From positions 1 to 35,582 of the forward strand of contig JABDGS010000032.1 in NCBI GenBank assembly GCA_013285915.1: a stretch of DNA of 35,582 nt, written 5' to 3'. Each line of letters opens with the position of its first letter. Positions within the stretch are counted from its first letter, which is position 1. Source of the DNA: Bacteroidota bacterium. Its GTDB lineage: Bacteria; Bacteroidota; Bacteroidia; Chitinophagales; Chitinophagaceae. The translations under genes were made by a program, and so were the position numbers. The notes under the pieces were generated by a model that saw nothing but the letters and a program-made list of their open reading frames with translations, searched no databases and was not told the DNA's origin. This document shows positions 8,465 through 16,687 of the stretch, piece by piece.

Positions 8465-9214
8465 ATGCCTTTTAAATTACAACCGGCGGGTTTACGCGCA
8501 TTGTGGGCAGATTACCGGGGCCATTGCGACGGAAATGTTTCCACTAAACTGTACAGGGGGAAGCTTGTGGAGGTGCCTAAAAAAATTATCTACAGCCTGG
8601 AAGGTTTTTGCCTTTTTGGGGGCGTTACGGAGGAAGATTTGCGGAAATATGAAAAGAATAAAAATTATTCCGCCATTATTAGGCAAATAAAGCACGAGGC
8701 TATGTGCCGCAAGCTGGATGCGTTGATAAACGGCGAGGGCTGCACGCGGGGCCTGCTGTTTGACCTGAAAATGAACCATGGCATGGATGGCAAACGCCAG
8801 CGAGATGCGGAGGATTGGAACATTACGCTTAAAATTGATGACGGGGAAGTGCCGCTTAATGCACAGCCGCCTAATACAGGTGGGGAGCGCGGATGCGCCC
8901 TTGCCGCCGTTAAGCCATCCACAGGTGGGGAGGGGTGTGACGAAGAACGTAGCGAAGAACAGGGCGAAAAACGGATTGAACAGCCGGGCGCAGGACAGAG
9001 CGAAAAACGTGGTGAGGAACGACAGGAAAGTTTTGTTAGTGAAATGGTGGTGCGGGGAGGGCCTTCGGCAGTGGCGGGCACGGAACAGGTGTTTCGGCCG
9101 CCGGGTGATGAATTGATGGCGTTGGATAGCACTGGTAATAATGGGGCGGATAGCAGGCCGCCTGCTGATGTTTATGAGTGGAAGGGTTTGCCAAGAAGGG
9201 TGCGATGGAGGTGA
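8465..9214 (+). CDS. Terminase small subunit-like protein (phage DNA-packaging type), orphan
   Basis: A 249-aa protein. Residues about 30-110 (VPKKIIYSLEGFCLFGGVTE, then an E-D-L-R-K-Y helix, a long R-Q-I-K-H-E helix and G-L-L-F-D-L-K-M-N-H-G) resemble small terminases of Bacteroidetes phages, which bind phage DNA and start packaging. From about residue 130 the sequence turns low-complexity and charged, with two T-G-G-E-R/E-G units and many E-E-R/E-K-R steps. It ends in a basic tail, P-R-R-V-R-W-R. No large terminase, portal or integrase gene is nearby, so it is an orphan, probably a prophage remnant or a domesticated gene. It is clearly richer in G and C than its surroundings, a sign of transfer. 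The family call rests on pattern memory. Confidence 0.6.
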   Translation: MPFKLQPAGLRALWADYRGHCDGNVSTKLYRGKLVEVPKKIIYSLEGFCLFGGVTEEDLRKYEKNKNYSAIIRQIKHEAMCRKLDALINGEGCTRGLLFDLKMNHGMDGKRQRDAEDWNITLKIDDGEVPLNAQPPNTGGERGCALAAVKPSTGGEGCDEERSEEQGEKRIEQPGAGQSEKRGEERQESFVSEMVVRGGPSAVAGTEQVFRPPGDELMALDSTGNNGADSRPPADVYEWKGLPRRVRWR

Positions 9215-9329
9215 AGGGGGGAGGCTTATGAGGTTTTAGAAACCAGAAGGTCTGCACCTGCAATTTTCAAAGCATGGCGGTGCGGGATTGAGCAGTAATT
9301 ATATCTCAAATCTTTCACGGATTTATGTT

Positions 9330-9402
9330 GTTCTTTTGGCTTGTCTAAAGGACTCCTTCGGAGACCCAAAAGAACCAAAAGATCAGTCCCGCACGTGCGG
9401 GA
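9330..9402. repeat. Compound inverted repeat (REP-like)
   Basis: GTTCTTTTGG (9330-9339) pairs perfectly with CCAAAAGAAC (9366-9375) around a small inner CTC/GAG hairpin. It is followed by a perfect 16-bp palindrome TCCCGCACGTGCGGGA (9387-9402). Two strong structures side by side suggest a dispersed intergenic element. Its genome-wide copy number cannot be seen here. Confidence 0.55.
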
Positions 9403-9668
9403 GGGCCAAAACGCTCCGCAGAACCGCCCATGCCAGCGCCACCCAAGGTGTAACGACGCATGTATTTACTTTTTGTTTTGTTGCGTGATACTGCATAATC
9501 ATACACGTTTATCTTTTTTAGCCGGTGTGCTACGTGTGTTTTATTAAGGGCTTACCGCTGCGAGTTCAAATCAACAATATGGCTAAAATCTTGCCCTTTC
9601 GTCAACCTTGTTCTCTCGGTTCGGGTAACAATACCAGGTGCGGGTTGCTTAGAGTTTAAATGGGAATA

Positions 9669-9701
9669 AGACCTACAAGGTTTTGGAAGCCTTATAGGTC
9701 T
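9669..9701. repeat. Imperfect palindrome, dispersed-repeat-like
   Basis: AGACCTACAAGG (9669-9680) pairs with CCTTATAGGTCT (9690-9701) with one mismatch and a 9-nt loop. There is no T-run on either side, so it is not a typical terminator. From memory, palindromes of this kind are scattered through Bacteroidetes genomes. Confidence 0.5.
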
Positions 9702-9788
9702 AAAAATAGATCTGAAATTATTATAAATGGCTACAAATGAGCGTGTTGCGTGTTATTGGTTTCCTCCTTTTTCCTCCTGCGCCAGTAA

Positions 9789-11006
9789 TTACTTAGTTTT
9801 TAAATTATACACCCTTACGGCCAGGTTTTGTAAGGCAGGTAAAGAAGATGTTGGTGTGCTTAAGTAAAAATATGAAGTGGCTGATACATCATCACTTCTG
9901 TAAAAGTTAACCCAGCCGTCTTTAAAATTTGTACCGACCAAATTATTGGATTCCGGTTTTTTGTAAAACGCATGAAAGCCATCTGCATTATCTAAACTAA
10001 CGGGTATTAAAGGCAGGTTCGCTTTTTGCATTTCGGTTACTTTATCAACACCATTGCCGCCTATTTGCTGCAATGCAACTTTACAACCGCTGGTGAAAAA
10101 TATGGGGTCTGCAATATGGTAACGATAATATGCCCATTGTTTAGCCTTGCTGTCTGCAATTAAACAACCTGTGTAATTGTTTGCAAACTGACCCTGGCCC
10201 CAGCCTGTGCCTATGTAATCTTCGGTGCCGGTGCCAACAATAGTAGGCAAAGTATTGTCGCCATCGGTGTACATTTTTACTTCGCCTTCACCCCACCATG
10301 AGTCGCCGTAAATGGGGTTGGAGTTGATACCTATACTGGCGCCTAAAAACCTGCCCCTGCCGTTAACAGCGGGCAATAGTTCAAAGTCTTTGCCGGGCGT
10401 TGTTGCAGTGTCGCGGTGCCAGTAGGCATGAAAATACATAAAGCCGGGCTGCCATGTTTTTAAATATTCAAAATCAACATCGTAAAAAATGTGACCTAAT
10501 TTTTTTGATGATTCATTAACCACCGCCACTTTAGCGCCTTTTTTAAACGGCATAGATATATAGCAAACAAAGCTTCTGCCTTCGGGGCTTGCAAATAAAT
10601 TGTTTTGAAAAGTAGCTGTTTTGCTTAACGCGGTGGCAAAAAAATCGCCAAACGGCACTGATACCGCGGGTTTGCTTTCGCCGTCCCAAAACATTTCAAT
10701 TATCAGGCTGCGTAACATTTCAGGGCTGCGGTCGTCAATGGTAATCCATATCCTGTTTATAATGCCAGTACCCTGTACGTTTAACAATGTTCTGGTGGCA
10801 CCTGCTTCAATAGCATCAAATGCATGGCCTTTGGCAGTACCGTTCTCAGCGCCACCTGCGCCTTTTTTGCCATTTAAGTTCTCAGGGCTGCTCCAGTGGG
10901 ATGACAGAACATTGTTATCAAACTCGTACAGCTTGTTTTGAGCTTTGGTACTTATAAAAGCAACGCATGCTACTATAAAAGTTATGAAGAGTTTCGATTT
11001 ATACAT
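9789..11006 (-). CDS. GH172 (DUF2961) family secreted glycoside hydrolase
   Basis: A 405-aa protein starting MYKSKLFITFIVACVAFIST with a clear signal peptide ending near K-A-Q. DUF2961 hallmarks follow: a G-A-G-A-T-R-T-L-L-N-V-Q-G-T-G-I-I-N-R-I-W strand near residue 70, W-D-G-E-S-K-P-A-V-S-V-P-F-G-D-F-F, and the signature V-G-T-G-T-E-D-Y-I-G-T-G-W-G, whose acidic residue belongs to the active site. Characterised GH172 enzymes act on fructofuranose or D-arabinofuranose linkages. The ATG at 11006 is preferred over 11060 because it begins the signal peptide. It is the last gene of the minus-strand sugar cluster, after the mini FKBP. Confidence 0.85.
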   Translation of the reverse strand: MYKSKLFITFIVACVAFISTKAQNKLYEFDNNVLSSHWSSPENLNGKKGAGGAENGTAKGHAFDAIEAGATRTLLNVQGTGIINRIWITIDDRSPEMLRSLIIEMFWDGESKPAVSVPFGDFFATALSKTATFQNNLFASPEGRSFVCYISMPFKKGAKVAVVNESSKKLGHIFYDVDFEYLKTWQPGFMYFHAYWHRDTATTPGKDFELLPAVNGRGRFLGASIGINSNPIYGDSWWGEGEVKMYTDGDNTLPTIVGTGTEDYIGTGWGQGQFANNYTGCLIADSKAKQWAYYRYHIADPIFFTSGCKVALQQIGGNGVDKVTEMQKANLPLIPVSLDNADGFHAFYKKPESNNLVGTNFKDGWVNFYRSDDVSATSYFYLSTPTSSLPALQNLAVRVYNLKTK

Positions 11007-11081
11007 TGAATAAATTTTATGATAAATGATTACAAAACTGTAAACTGTTTTACCGGTCAACGCTCAACAGTTCCCTGGCAA

Positions 11082-11417
11082 CTAACATATACAATCCGGT
11101 CCGCAGTCATCCTGCATAATAGACTTAATTGGTTTGCCCCTCAGTATTTCTTCGTGTGTTGCTTCGCGAACATCATCAATCACCACATCAAAATAAAAGG
11201 TATCATCCAGTTGAAAATCCATGCTGTTGTTTATGGTAACAAGTTTTGTTTCACCAGGCTGCAAACCCAGCAGGCTTTGTTCAAGCGCGGGCATAATGCC
11301 GCCGCCGCCGTGCAGGTATTCAACAGGGCTTAACTGCAACCTGTTTTCCAGCACATCGCCCTTACTGTTTTTCATACAGTACCGCAGCGATACTATGGTT
11401 TTATCTGCAACCTGCAT
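11082..11417 (-). CDS. Small FKBP-type peptidyl-prolyl isomerase, SlyD-like
   Basis: A 111-aa protein. V-S-L-R-Y-C-M-K-N-S-K-G-D-V-L-E-N and the FKBP core Y-L-H-G-G-G-G-I-M-P-A-L-E-Q-S-L-L-G-L-Q-P-G-E mark an FKBP/SlyD fold, which speeds proline isomerisation. It is shorter than typical SlyD (about 140-190 aa), so the insert-in-flap chaperone domain looks reduced. The C-terminus D-D-C-G-P-D-C-I-C holds three cysteines in seven residues, reminiscent of the metal-binding tail of SlyD. No signal peptide is seen, so it is probably cytoplasmic. It lies 10 nt after the GH116 gene and is likely cotranscribed with it. Confidence 0.85.
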   Translation of the reverse strand: MQVADKTIVSLRYCMKNSKGDVLENRLQLSPVEYLHGGGGIMPALEQSLLGLQPGETKLVTINNSMDFQLDDTFYFDVVIDDVREATHEEILRGKPIKSIMQDDCGPDCIC

Positions 11418-11427
11418 AGGCTGTGCT

Positions 11428-14061
11428 TTACATTTCTACTTTTGGGCTACCCATAACTGTTTTGGTAACTTCTATTGTGCCGCTGTACACTTTTACTGAG
11501 GTTTTATTGCCCGCAAGCGTTACCGTACCAAAACCTGTTTCGGTGGAAATAAAACTGGTAAAGTCGCCAATCTTGCTGTCAATGTACAGCACCTTATCAA
11601 CTGCATCGTATTGCACACCAGTAAGGCCCTGCAATAAACCGTAGCTTGATAGCGCCCTCGCATACCAGTGCCCGCATTCGTACTCGTTAAAAGGGTTGCG
11701 CACCTTGCCGTCATATCTTTTGCGGCAAGTACGCACAATGTCGAGGCCTTCTTTTACTTTGCCCATAAGCATTAAATGGCTGGCAACCTGGTATTCAATT
11801 CCCGTCCATACCTCGTCGCTATAAACAAATGGAAGTGAAAGCCTGCCACCTTTGGGCCAGCTGCATAACAACAGGCCGCCTTCATCACCAAAAGCGTAAG
11901 ACGGCCTTTGTGGGTTGGCGTGCTCGCTAAGGTTGTCCTTTAAGTTGTATTTATGTACAGCAACAAGATGGCTGGTTGTTTTTGCAACATCAAGCGGGTC
12001 GCCTAAATAGCACATACTGGCAATCCATGCACCCAGAACACCATCAGATAAGCAGCCGGAGCCGTACTGGTATTTTGGCCCTTCTTTTTCCAGCAGGTCA
12101 ACAGCTTCTTTTGAGTAGGAGCCGCCGTATGATTTTTTCGCCTGCTCAGCAGGGCTTGGTGCGTTAAGGCCAGTTGTTTCAATTTTTTGAAAGAAGTATT
12201 CGCCATTGAATAATTGAGTTTCCATAAAGGCTTTGCCTTTTGCATAAAGTTCTTTGTACAGTGTAACATCCTGTTTTAAAAACTCGCCCATTTTTGTAAT
12301 TGCTGTTAATGTGCCCAAATAAAAACTCGTGCACAAAGCATCAGGCCCCCAAAATTCAATATCGTATGTATTGTGGTGCGGCTCTTCAATAAGGCCTTTA
12401 TGCCGTGGGTCCCACGTGTGTATGCTGTAGTCCATGCTTGTTTTTACAAGCGGGTAAATTTTTTCCAGCCATTTATTATCGCCGCTTATGCGCCACTCGC
12501 GGTGCACTTTCATAATTCCGCCTAACTGGCCATCGGCCGCTGCATAAAAGTCATGCTTAACAGGACGTATAGGCATAGAGGCCCTGAAAGTTTGATGGCC
12601 TTCACCATTCTGGCTCTCGCAAAACTCAGTATGCCGCAATGTTCTTTCCAGCGACGGAAACAAGTGTGGTATGGCCTGCGCATAGTTCCATACATGCGTG
12701 CAACTGCCGTGGCAGCAACCCCATCCATCACCACAACCTTCCCAGCTCCATAAACGGCCATCATATTGGCGCAGCACTGTGGGCGATTTAATTATAGCGA
12801 GGTTTGCGGCAACTGCTTCAATCACTTCAGGTGGCAGGGTAGATGCATAAAAGGCGTCGCTGAATAATGTTGACCTTTTTAAAAGATCATTGTAGTTATT
12901 GCTGAAATAACCTGAAACGTCATATATATCTTTAAAGCGTTTGCAATACCATGCTTTGTATTTGCCGCCTGCATATTCTTTGGTTGTATTAACATCATCC
13001 CCAAGAGTATCGGAAGTAAAACATTGGTCATTTGCAAGGTCAGCATCGGTGGGCTCTTCTCCAATACGCACTTCACTAATTGGCACATACCAGGCAGTCA
13101 TTAGGCGTATCGTTTTTTTGCCGCCTGGTGCAACGGTAAATGGAACATAAACGCTTGCGCCGGGAGCGCCTTCGTCAACCGGGTCAACGCTTTTAGTGTT
13201 GCCATTGCGTATAGTTTCCCATGTTATCGTCAACGGATCAAACCAGCCACCCCGAAACCAGCAGTGGTCAACTATCGTTCCCGGCTGATCGATAAAAACA
13301 GCAAAGTCACCCAGCCAGTCAGGCCTTTCTTTTGTGCCATCGCACGACAGTACAAAACCGTTGTCAATTTTTTTGATAGCGCCTTTTTGATCCCCCTTCT
13401 GCATAAAATTTTTTGAGTTGAAGGAGAAGATGGCATCAATGGGTTTGGATGTGTTATTGGCGAAGCTGTATTCCAGCGCGCCACATGGCAAGCTTGAGTT
13501 ATCAGCATCGCCCGGTATAAAAGGGCTCCAGCCTTTAACCGTTACTTTAAGTGGTATATCCTTATCAGCAAGGTTTATAATAGCAAATGGAAATCTTGTC
13601 TGAAACTCTGCCGATGAAAAACGAGGCAGCCCGTAAATTGTGCCCGCCGCACCATTGGCGGCATCGGGCCTGCCGAATTTTTTCCAGTCGGGCACGGGGC
13701 CTTCCAAAATTTTTGAGCCGTACTGCACGCCCTTTACATGAATGGCTGCAAAAGCACCGGGCTCATTAAAAACATCGGGCTTGTGGTGTACCGATAAATG
13801 CGATATGGCCCCAGTGCCTTCCAGGCAGTACATGCCCGCACCAATACCGCCAACAGGAAAAGCCACACGGTTTAAATATTGGCCCTTGTACACGCCGTTA
13901 AAAGCTCTTGCAGGCTGTATATCGCTGTTGAATACATCTTTAGGGTCTGCGGCAACCCCTGTATTCTTTTTTTTCAGTAATTCGGTTGGTGCAACAGTAG
14001 CGGTAATGCCACCTATGCCAAGATTTTTTAGAAATGAGCGGCGGCCTGTTTTTTCTCTCAT
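11428..14061 (-). CDS. GH116 family glycosidase (GBA2-like glucosylceramidase/beta-glycosidase)
   Basis: An 877-aa protein. The N-terminus R-R-S-F-L-K-N-L-G-I-G-G is a Tat-type signal, implying export in folded form. An N-terminal beta-sandwich domain starts around Y-L-N-R-V-A-F-P-V-G-G-I-G-A-G-M, typical of GH116. The C-terminal (alpha/alpha)6 domain shows H-N-T-Y-D-I-E-F-W-G-P-D, whose glutamate corresponds to the GH116 nucleophile, and G-S-G-C-L-S-D-G-V-L-G-A-W, whose aspartate corresponds to the acid/base. Known members cleave beta-glucosides, beta-xylosides or glucosylceramide, so the substrate here is open. It is followed after 10 nt by the mini FKBP gene, and upstream genes on the same strand belong to aldonate catabolism. 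Confidence 0.9.
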   Translation of the reverse strand: MREKTGRRSFLKNLGIGGITATVAPTELLKKKNTGVAADPKDVFNSDIQPARAFNGVYKGQYLNRVAFPVGGIGAGMYCLEGTGAISHLSVHHKPDVFNEPGAFAAIHVKGVQYGSKILEGPVPDWKKFGRPDAANGAAGTIYGLPRFSSAEFQTRFPFAIINLADKDIPLKVTVKGWSPFIPGDADNSSLPCGALEYSFANNTSKPIDAIFSFNSKNFMQKGDQKGAIKKIDNGFVLSCDGTKERPDWLGDFAVFIDQPGTIVDHCWFRGGWFDPLTITWETIRNGNTKSVDPVDEGAPGASVYVPFTVAPGGKKTIRLMTAWYVPISEVRIGEEPTDADLANDQCFTSDTLGDDVNTTKEYAGGKYKAWYCKRFKDIYDVSGYFSNNYNDLLKRSTLFSDAFYASTLPPEVIEAVAANLAIIKSPTVLRQYDGRLWSWEGCGDGWGCCHGSCTHVWNYAQAIPHLFPSLERTLRHTEFCESQNGEGHQTFRASMPIRPVKHDFYAAADGQLGGIMKVHREWRISGDNKWLEKIYPLVKTSMDYSIHTWDPRHKGLIEEPHHNTYDIEFWGPDALCTSFYLGTLTAITKMGEFLKQDVTLYKELYAKGKAFMETQLFNGEYFFQKIETTGLNAPSPAEQAKKSYGGSYSKEAVDLLEKEGPKYQYGSGCLSDGVLGAWIASMCYLGDPLDVAKTTSHLVAVHKYNLKDNLSEHANPQRPSYAFGDEGGLLLCSWPKGGRLSLPFVYSDEVWTGIEYQVASHLMLMGKVKEGLDIVRTCRKRYDGKVRNPFNEYECGHWYARALSSYGLLQGLTGVQYDAVDKVLYIDSKIGDFTSFISTETGFGTVTLAGNKTSVKVYSGTIEVTKTVMGSPKVEM

Positions 14062-14261
14062 GCAGCAAGCTTAAAGGTGTTTGAAATAAATTATACCTGG
14101 AGTTGATGAAAATAATTTGTGTCCCCGGCGATCGGTTTTCATGGTATCTTTCTTGCGTCGCACTCTTAAGCAAGAGATCAAAATATCAACATACGCAATA
14201 CCGTATTCTTACACTGGCTTAGCGCTTTTCATCACGCATCATTTAGTCACAGATGGCCAGT

Positions 14262-15113
14262 TTACCGTTCCCGCTTTCCAACCGTGTTTGTCAATGTCCC
14301 AATACCCTCTATCGAAATAGCAACCACGTCGCCTACATGCAATGTAAAATCATTTGACGGTACCATGCCTGTACCCGTCATCAAATAACAGCCTGAAGGA
14401 AAATCAAGTTCACGAAACAGGTATGCAGCCAGTTCTGTTAACTCTCTTTTCATTCTGCTAAGCTGTATGGAATCTTTAAACATTTCCTTGTCACCGCGCT
14501 TTATAACAATACTGATGGTCGTGTCCTTTGATATGGGCTTTTGTGGCACATACAAACAGGGGCCCAAGGCAGCACTGCGCTCATACGACTTTGCCTGCGG
14601 CAGGTACAAAGGGTTTTCTCCCTCAATACTCCTGCTGCTCATATCGTTGCCAATAGTATAACCCTGTATCTCACCAAACGAGTTGATATACAAAGTAAGC
14701 TCCGGTTCGGGCACATCCCATGTTGAGTCGCGGCGGATGTTTACCTCCTGGTGATCGCCCACAACGCGTTGCGGCAGTGCTTTAAAAAATATCTCGGGGC
14801 GTTGTGCACTGTATACCCTGTCGTAAAAATCACCGCCACCTGCTGCTTTTGCCTCTTCCATACGCGCATCGCGGCTGCGCAGGTAGGTAACACCTGCAGC
14901 CCACACTTCCTGCGACCCGATTGGTGCAAACAGGTCATTCTTCACCAGTTCATTAAATGTGTTATGGTTAACAAGTTCGTTATGCTTTGTTTGCTGCACA
15001 AGGTAGCTGTAAAGGTTTTTCCTGTTTATCAGCACATCCCAATCCTCATGCAACAGGTGTACTCCTTTATCGCTTTGCAGCAAAATACCAATCGTAGTTT
15101 TATATAATTTCAT
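14262..15113 (-). CDS. Fumarylacetoacetase-family 2-keto-3-deoxy-aldonate dehydratase (probable)
   Basis: A 283-aa protein starting [44 protein letters not shown], the metal ligands in [10 protein letters not shown] and G-N-D-M-S-S-R define the FAH fold. The R-S-R-x-A-R-M-E-E stretch is typical of 2-keto-3-deoxy-pentonate dehydratases, which make 2,5-dioxovalerate, rather than of fumarylacetoacetate hydrolases. The companion dehydrogenase at 18466 uses that product, which supports the call. The ATG at 15113 is chosen; the one at 15161 would add 16 residues unlike the family and would run through a repeated heptamer motif. Confidence 0.8.
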   Translation of the reverse strand: MKLYKTTIGILLQSDKGVHLLHEDWDVLINRKNLYSYLVQQTKHNELVNHNTFNELVKNDLFAPIGSQEVWAAGVTYLRSRDARMEEAKAAGGGDFYDRVYSAQRPEIFFKALPQRVVGDHQEVNIRRDSTWDVPEPELTLYINSFGEIQGYTIGNDMSSRSIEGENPLYLPQAKSYERSAALGPCLYVPQKPISKDTTISIVIKRGDKEMFKDSIQLSRMKRELTELAAYLFRELDFPSGCYLMTGTGMVPSNDFTLHVGDVVAISIEGIGTLTNTVGKRER

Positions 15114-15129
15114 AGCAATGTGTTCTTGT

Positions 15130-15151
15130 CGTGAAACGTGAATCGTGAAAC
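15130..15151 (-). promoter_or_regulatory. Repeated GTGAA/TTCAC motif upstream of the FAH-family gene
   Basis: The + strand reads CGTGAAACGTGA followed directly by ATCGTGAAAC. The block starts 17 nt upstream of the ATG at 15113. A near-identical block lies 18 nt upstream of the dehydratase gene at 18340. It may be a shared operator or leader element, or a dispersed short tandem repeat. Confidence 0.35.
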
Positions 15152-15266
15152 CTAAGCGCATCTGTTTGGCTTGATATTCTCAGTCTACTGTAAGGCCTGA
15201 AGCTGAAACAGCGCCATAACCGGCCAACCAATCAAATAAGCAACTGGCTTTTACCAATTAACTAAA

Positions 15267-16502
15267 CTACCATTTCTTCACCTCATCCAAATCAACTCCC
15301 AGCAACTGTTTTGCCAGCGCGCTCAATGCGGCATAATCACCTTGAAAATGGCAGGTAGTCTGTTTGTACTCCTGAACTTCTCCTGGCTTTAATGCTTTGG
15401 CTGAAGATGAAGATTCAATTTCATAAAAAGGCCCAAGCTGTGTGCCATCGGCCATAGGGCCATCATTATAACTGTTTATCACATCTCCCTTGTAGGGCTG
15501 CTTTTGTATCTCCCATTTGCTGTTTACATAATCACCGGTTTTATCAACTTGTGGTATTAAAATGGTCAACACATTTTTCTTAAAATCATAACTGCCCGCA
15601 ATAGGTTTTGCAACAACAGGGGACAGGCCAAGTTTACCCCTCGACTTTCCATCACACCTGAAATATAGCACACTGTCCTTAACCAGCAGCCTTTCAGCCG
15701 GTATCTTTCCAAAATAATTATCTGTTATAAAATTACGCGCATCTTTTTGCCCTGAGAACGGAATAATAACTTTTGTTTCTTCTGTTGGTGTAAACTGGCC
15801 GAGCAGCCAGATAGATAAAAGGCCGCTGTCTTTCGTCCATGCGGTTACGCCGGTGTTTTTAAGCTGGTTGTCTGTTTCGAACGCAACATATTGAACACCC
15901 GCAGGGATGTTTGTTTTCAATTTTTGCTCGAGGGAAGATTTGTCGAGCAGTTGAACTTTACGCGTGATATTAAGAGTGAAATTTTTGCCTGAATAGTTGG
16001 TAATAGAAGCATCTTTTGAAAATGTTGCCTGCGTAGAATCAGCGCTGGCAACATCATAAGGCTCTGTGTCAACCAGGGCTGGTACCTGCCAATGCGCAAC
16101 ATTAAATGAATCACCCTTTTTAAAATACAGTGAATATTGGCCGCCTTCGGGGCCTAACCAAAAACGTTCCTCGCCACCAAAGGCATTAAAATGTTCTACC
16201 TTTTTGCCCGAAGAAATAAGGTTATAGTTAAGCCAGCCAAAGCTTACCCCGCTATCACCATTGGCGCTGCTTGTCATTACCCTGCCTTCATAGTCAGCAG
16301 ATAACAACACTTTTGCATTGCCATTAGTAAGTTCAAGCGTTTTGGATGTATGGTGTTTAATAAACGCGGCATCGTAGCCATAAGACCCTTTGGCGAACGA
16401 TGAATCAGTTGCCAGTTTTTCTTGTTTGTCCGCTGGCTGATTACAAGCCGTTACAATGGCGGCAATTGCAACTGCTGAAATGTATAGGTTCATTTTTTTC
16501 AT
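15267..16502 (-). CDS. Lipoprotein of unknown function in the sugar-acid cluster
   Basis: A 411-aa protein with a lipoprotein signal: MKKMNLYISAVAIAAIVTAC, with the lipidated cysteine at residue 20, then N-Q-P-A-D-K. The body is beta-rich, with stretches such as E-G-R-V-M-T-S-S-A-N-G-D-S-G, N-A-F-G-G-E-E-R-F-W-L-G-P-E-G-G-Q and a late F-Y-E-I-E-S-S-S. The overall look suggests a galactose-mutarotase-like carbohydrate-binding fold. I believe this is the family catalogued as DUF6786, but that is from memory. It sits between the altronate-dehydratase-family gene and the FAH-family gene on the same strand, so a role in sugar recognition or epimerisation at the outer membrane or periplasm is plausible but unproven. 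Confidence 0.8.
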   Translation of the reverse strand: MKKMNLYISAVAIAAIVTACNQPADKQEKLATDSSFAKGSYGYDAAFIKHHTSKTLELTNGNAKVLLSADYEGRVMTSSANGDSGVSFGWLNYNLISSGKKVEHFNAFGGEERFWLGPEGGQYSLYFKKGDSFNVAHWQVPALVDTEPYDVASADSTQATFSKDASITNYSGKNFTLNITRKVQLLDKSSLEQKLKTNIPAGVQYVAFETDNQLKNTGVTAWTKDSGLLSIWLLGQFTPTEETKVIIPFSGQKDARNFITDNYFGKIPAERLLVKDSVLYFRCDGKSRGKLGLSPVVAKPIAGSYDFKKNVLTILIPQVDKTGDYVNSKWEIQKQPYKGDVINSYNDGPMADGTQLGPFYEIESSSSAKALKPGEVQEYKQTTCHFQGDYAALSALAKQLLGVDLDEVKKW

Positions 16503-16523
16503 AATGGCTTGTTAGTTTTTGCT

Positions 16524-16625
16524 CCACGAAACTTGCAGTTTCGTGGGTTCATGTTGTTGCCTTCGGCAACATCGTAAAGCCGCTAAAAGCGACAACATAT
16601 TGCTGCGGAACTGCAAGTTCCGCAG
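16524..16625. repeat. Cluster of three hairpins between operon genes
   Basis: Stem 1 is CCACGAAACT/AGTTTCGTGG (16524-16546, loop TGC). Stem 2 is TGTTGCC/GGCAACA (16555-16571, loop TTC). Stem 3 is CTGCGGAACT/AGTTCCGCAG (16603-16625, loop GCA). The two outer stems resemble one another, both centred on AACT...AGTT. ATGTTGTTGC (16551-16560) can also pair with GCGACAACAT (16589-16598). This looks like a REP/BIME-type element rather than a terminator, because T-runs are missing. Confidence 0.6.
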
Positions 16626-16687
16626 GGCTCTTCGCTAAAAATAAATCTGCGATCGCCTCCAAAGGGGTCCTTGGGACAATCCCCAAT

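Larger units (their letters stand above)
9215..9788. other. Gene-free stretch with inverted repeats
   Basis: No convincing coding sequence. The interval contains a structured repeat at 9330-9402 and an imperfect palindrome at 9669-9701, listed separately. Small reading frames here lack coding character and family resemblance. Confidence 0.6.

Noticed and set aside
8665..9132. 155-aa minus-strand frame opposite the terminase-like gene
   Set aside because: Composition is a mirror of the low-complexity + strand tail, with serine/proline runs and no family features.
14075..14261. Possible small RNA or gene between GH116 and the FAH-family gene
   Set aside because: A CTTGC/GCAAG pairing is visible but no T-run, promoter match or coding frame supports a feature.
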